Assembly: GCF_036785885.1 (NCBI RefSeq)
Contig: NC_092330.1
Location: 4,126,525 to 4,190,524 of the forward strand
Length of the DNA stretch: 64,000 nt
Reading direction: 5' to 3'
Origin: Coffea arabica
Lineage: Eukaryota; Streptophyta; Magnoliopsida; Gentianales; Rubiaceae
Position 1 is the stretch's first letter; each line of letters begins with the position of its first letter. Positions 60,127-64,000 of the stretch are shown here, one piece after another. The notes beneath the pieces were generated by a model that saw only the letters and a program-made list of their open reading frames with translations, made no database searches and had not been told where the DNA came from. The translations under genes were made by a program, and so were the position numbers.

Positions 60127-62766
60127 TGTGACGACCCCATCTTCCCCTAAGGCAAACCAGAGGGGTCGACGGACCGCCTGCCCAGCTCTCGCCAGGACTA
60201 CGGGTCACAAATATTCGAATCGCGTTTAAATTATAAAGGAAAATTCAACAAAGTGAACGATTTATCCCATTAACTTGTTCTTATAACCATAATATCATCA
60301 TGCAAAAAAGTATAGCGCTCGAGCACTTCAAACGGACAAGAAAATGAAAAACAAAAAAATTTGCCGCGGATGAACAGTGACCTGCTGCGTCACTATCCGG
60401 CCAGAATCTGGCCGGATATCCGGCCGGATTCTTGGCCGGATATGAGGCAGTAGCCAAACTCAAAAATTTTCCAAATCCCATGTCAATCCGGCCGGAAATC
60501 CGGCCGGAAGTTGGCCGGATTGCTCTGGCCGGATTGTGGCCAGAAGCAAAAGTCGAAATTTTTTTTCTTCTTCCCCTGCATATCTGGCCTTGTATCCGGC
60601 CAGAAACTGGCCGGATTCTGGGCAGAGTTTTTGCCAAAATTCTTTCTTCCTTCGTTTGCATCCGGTACTCACACAGACACACCAAATACGTAATGCAGTT
60701 TATCCAAGACTTGATAAATCCATATATACAAGAGAAAGGTTCAATTTACACTTCAAAAGTGCTTGGATTCATATACATCAAAGGTCAAGTTTCCGAGGAG
60801 CTTTTCAAAATAGTTACTTAACTAGCTCTACTCATTTCAAAACTTGGGGTCCAACGGTGCTCCTGTAAGGAAAACAAAATAACGGGGGTGAGCTTACGCT
60901 CGTGAGGTACCAATTTCACAAGTAAGTCATACAATCCAACGAACCCACATAAATGTTTTATGAACTCAACCATGTACAAAAGGATACAGTCGGCCCTCAA
61001 GGGCCGTTTTCCGATTTCCATACTTGATCATACCCGTTGACACTCCGTCAACCATTGAAGACAACCAAGAACCGTAGACACCTCTTCTCACCATTTCCTT
61101 CCACCATTCACCCCCTATTCGGGCCCGCACACCTCATAGTTTCAAAAGGTAATACTCGAGTATACCACAAGGTCGAGGAGTTAACACTCCACTCGCCTAT
61201 TAGTGACCCAAAGGCTCGTTAACGAATCGCCCAAGCCCTTGCCGGCTCGACTCGAATAACAGTCTAAGGGAATGAGCTCAATTTTCACAGGAATAATAGG
61301 GCATAGCCCTAGCAATTATCAACCCATATACACATGAAATTCAACAGTTCAACAGTAACAGTAATGCACATAAGTGGTCAAGAGCGATAAAGTACACCCT
61401 TGACCTATTCAAATCACATAGCAAGTACATTCAACCATTGTATGGTACACTCACCAAGCAATCGAGTAAATCACAAGTTCGAGTCAGGAGTAGGTCCCGG
61501 TCCACCGATACGACCTAAAACAAGCAAGCAAACATATTTGAGACTCAATCACGAGTCAACGTACAAGATTACTTACTAATACAAGTTACTCAAAAATAAC
61601 AAGTAGAACAACGAAGGTGTGGAATGTGAACAAACTCCCCAATACTTCCATTTCTATTCCTTTCCTTCTCAATTCAAGACCACCCATAATTCTAACCAAT
61701 TGGGCGGCATCTCCCCTTAATATCTTCACTTTTCCACCATAACCAACAACACCCAACTTATAGATATACACCTATGAGTCATAAAGTAGTCCATTCACCT
61801 CATTTGAACCACAATACCATCAAATACACATCAATTGCTAGCATGAAAACCATACATGTAAAAGCCCCAATTTCACCAAACCCTAAACCGAAATTTTTCT
61901 CACAAATGTTGAAATCTTCTACAATTAACCACCATTAACATATCTAGGCTCCAAATCATGCAATAAAATACCATCACAACCTAGCTAACCATGAGAAATC
62001 ATATAAAACAGAAAATTCCTTAATAAATGGGAAAATTGACACAACTCAAGTATAAATCATGAAATACTCCATAAAATGGCCTCTTTAACTACTAACCTCT
62101 ACTAATTTCACATTACCACTAACAAAGAGACAAGTTCTCAACTACTCACCTTACAAGTACTAGAAACAAGATGACTTAGTGTTTCTCCTTGCAACCAACT
62201 CCACCAAGCTCTTCAACCCTTCCTAGCAATTGGGTTTTATGGAGGAATTTGAGAAATTAATGGTTGGATTTCAAGATTTTGGTAAGAAATGAAGAACCAA
62301 AGTTGGGAACTTTTCTCTCTTTTCTCCCTATGATGGCCGGCCAAGAAGATGCAAAATGAAGAAGAAATTTGGTAAAATTTTGATTTAGTAAAGGTGTAAG
62401 ACTTAGTCAAAATTCAACCTCCAATAAAAATGTGACATGTGGCCTTCAAGCTTATCCCTTTCTTTTGTCTTACAACCCTTAATTATACTAACTAACATCT
62501 AATTAACTCATAACACTAGGTAATAAAGCTTCCGTATATAAAATTTCCAAAAACTACATTTAACTGTACCGATCCTCTTAGTGGGTCCCGCAACCACTGT
62601 ACACCCTTACTAGCACAGAATATAACCTAAACCCAGAAAATGATGCAAAATTCATATTTTCTCATAAAATTTCCCAGAAAACCCACATATAAAAGAAAAC
62701 CCTAAAATTAGGCCCAAAAGCCCAAAATAAAGGCTTGGAAAATAAGAAAATTTTCGGGGTCTCACA
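60127..62766 (-). mobile_element. Solo LTR (long-LTR gypsy family) inside mudrA
   Basis: 2,640 bp, element sense minus, TGTGAGACCCCG to GTCGTCACA. The perfect 5-bp duplication AGGAC (plus strand) lies at 60122-60126 and 62767-62771. There is no internal region. It contains the palindrome ATACTCGAGTAT (61152-61163), the CCTGTAAGGAAAACAAA motif (60862) and a dense CCGGCC cluster (60395-60623). Confidence 0.92.
60395..60623. repeat. Cluster of GGCCGGAT / ATCCGGCC motifs in the solo LTR
   Basis: About a dozen CCGGCC or close variants in both orientations within about 230 bp (TATCCGGCCGGATTC, TTGGCCGGAT and similar). A smaller related cluster is in the copia-nested solo LTR at 40101-40228. Open frames across it are by-products of the repeat. 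Confidence 0.8.
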
Positions 62767-63860
62767 AGGACCTTCTTCATTCTTATCAACCTTATAAGCA
62801 TCATTGCCAAGTTGTTGAACCAAAATTTCATGAAATGAGATTTCAAGGTACAAGATAACTTCCCTAATTGAACCACCAGTCTTTAGAATATATCCATGCA
62901 ATTCTCTACTATTGTCTATCCTTTTAAAGCTATTATTCTCCCAACCATAGTACACTTTGTGACCAAACACACCAGCATCCTCAGTCAATCTATTCATTTC
63001 AAAAATACTCAAGCCTATACTCTCAACATAATCCAGGACACATACATCTCCACCCTTATAATGCGGTTGGGGAGTGTAAAATATCAACCCTCCACAATGA
63101 CATTTTAGTGTAATCAGTGAGCTACCTTTTTCTGATAGTTAAAAAAAAGAATATATCAAATACTGAATAAGCAACCAAACCATTACTTTTATATTTTAAC
63201 AATATTGGATAAACTTATTATTATAAGCTTAACAATAATTTGAGGACAGCAAAGTGCAATAATTTGGGGACCATAGATTTATAATTCAAACACATATGTT
63301 CTAACCATTACAAAAATTAATCTTTTCAAACAATGTCGACTAAACAATAATAAGATTTACACCTGTAAAATAGACATCAAGGACCCTATGTATCATATTA
63401 AAAAAAAAAGTTCAAACTTTGTAGTTGGACCTAGCATTAACAATAATATATCACAATGAACCAGCTATGTAGCTACTGGGCAAAGGATAACCGTACTCGA
63501 GTATCACTTCATTTGGAATAAACAATGGATCCATGAGATTTGTTTTTACTTTCGGCCGCCTAATTCAAACAATGCTGCTAGTATTTTCAGCTAAAAAAAA
63601 CAATAATAATATATCACAAACACCCATGTGAAGGACCACATCTACATGGCTTGCCACTAAAAGGTCAACATTTTCATTATTAATACTTTAATCAACAAAT
63701 TATTAAACCCTGGACAACTTACCATAATTTGGTGGGGCACAATCGTTCAACTCCTTCTTTCGCACCGACATATTTTTTCGCTCTGCTACTTAGTGGATGC
63801 CAGCGGGTCAGCTTCTTCTTCTTCGATCTTCGATAATTTTTTGGAATGCGCTTTTGAAAG

Positions 63861-64000
63861 TGTAAAAATTGAAAGGCAAAGGAAAGGGGAAAAGGGTTTT
63901 ACACAAATATAAGCGAGCTTGTAGAGAGAGAGAGTTCAGATTTGGAAAGGAAAAGGTAAAGTGGAGACAACGTCCTTTTCCACCTGGGTTCTTTCGGACA
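63861..64000 (-). repeat. MULE right terminal inverted repeat, inner part
   Basis: Inverse of the inner half of the left TIR, ending at the window edge with GGTTCTTTCGGACA. It likely serves as promoter for the transposase gene starting at 63771. Confidence 0.85.

Larger units (their letters stand above)
57002..63771 (-). pseudogene. MULE transposase (mudrA type), broken
   Basis: Exons: 63771-63723, then 63125-57837 (interrupted by the solo LTR 60127-62766), 57729-57658 and 57247-57002; GT-AG introns, about 1,000 residues without the insert. Domains in order: N-terminal PB1-like part (YKGGDVCVLDYVES), acidic Ser/Asp region, MuDR zinc/DNA-binding domain (RPCKFVKQDLVRLRAKC, then CNWHIYARK), MULE DDE catalytic core with Asp in GVDST (59156-59154), Asp in MSDKQKG (58964-58962) and Glu in CECFN (58661-58659), SWIM finger (CSCRRWELTGIPCPHAIAA), CCHC knuckle (CKYCLQQGHNVRSC) and an Ala/Lys-rich tail. 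Breaks: one base missing in an A run (near 59394-59402), TAA at 58475-58473, and the solo LTR. Exon 1 starts next to the right TIR. The DDE residues are kept, so loss was recent. Confidence 0.9.
55522..64000. mobile_element. Large Mutator-like element (MULE), right end cut off
   Basis: The left TIR begins GGGAAAAATACCGG at 55522. The window ends inside the inverse of that TIR: the last 45 bases are the exact inverse of about 55706-55750. The missing right end should be about 185 bp beyond the window. Inside are a GRF zinc-finger gene (plus) and a mudrA-type transposase gene (minus), convergent, each starting close to a TIR. A 2,640-bp solo LTR has inserted in the transposase gene. The 9-mer left of the element is ACATAGCAT (55513-55521); its partner would lie outside the window. 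Confidence 0.88.

Noticed and set aside
60432..60868. Overlapping frames of 60-134 codons on both strands
   Set aside because: All arise from the GGCCGGAT repeat and flanks in a solo LTR; no family resemblance.
63494..63503. TACTCGAGTA, the core of the LTR palindrome, in mudrA intron 1
   Set aside because: Flanks do not match the LTRs, so a chance 10-mer is the simplest view.

Overview
This window is nuclear DNA from a flowering plant, most likely a eudicot. It holds one intact host gene with sixteen exons and plant GT-AG introns. Almost all the rest is transposable elements: a RepHel/RPA Helitron, long-LTR chromovirus-type gypsy, Tat-like and Athila-like gypsy, copia, Mutator-like, Stowaway and hAT MITEs. 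I did not identify the species. No tRNA, rRNA or CRISPR array was seen.

Layout. 1-5943: 3' part of a Helitron, with Rep/Pif1-helicase pseudogene pieces, an intron-containing RPA-like gene and a 3' hairpin ending in CTAG. 5944-9012: small TIR and tandem repeats, including a nine-copy minisatellite of about 68 bp. 9013-15703 (minus): a complete PYROXD2-like FAD oxidoreductase gene; its 16 exons join into one 574-residue frame. 16539-19219: three DNA-transposon derivatives with target-site duplications (Stowaway, hAT-like, Mutator-like foldback). 19231-24177: an Athila-like remnant with gag on the minus strand. 24178-33045 (minus): a young, gag-only long-LTR retrotransposon inserted into that gag. 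33051-52931: a decayed Tat-like gypsy holding a copia element (35249-43518, which itself holds a solo LTR), two hAT-like MITEs and another solo LTR. It ends with an antisense ORF. 52932-55521: AT-rich DNA with two short TIR elements. 55522 to beyond 64000: a large Mutator-like element (MULE).

The MULE is the most interesting part. It has long TIRs (the right one is cut by the window end), a mudrA-type transposase gene on the minus strand and, convergent to it, a small intact gene for a GRF zinc-finger protein with a C-terminal membrane segment. The layout resembles maize MuDR (mudrA and mudrB convergent, each starting at a TIR), but the second gene looks unrelated to mudrB. The transposase copy is dead: one premature stop, one homopolymer frameshift and a 2.6-kb solo LTR insertion.

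One family of long LTRs with TG...CA ends appears at four loci, and each time it sits inside coding sequence of another element (Athila gag, copia integrase, Tat integrase, mudrA). The nesting gives a relative chronology: Tat, then copia, then the copia-internal solo LTR. The gag-only element with nearly identical LTRs is the youngest large insertion.
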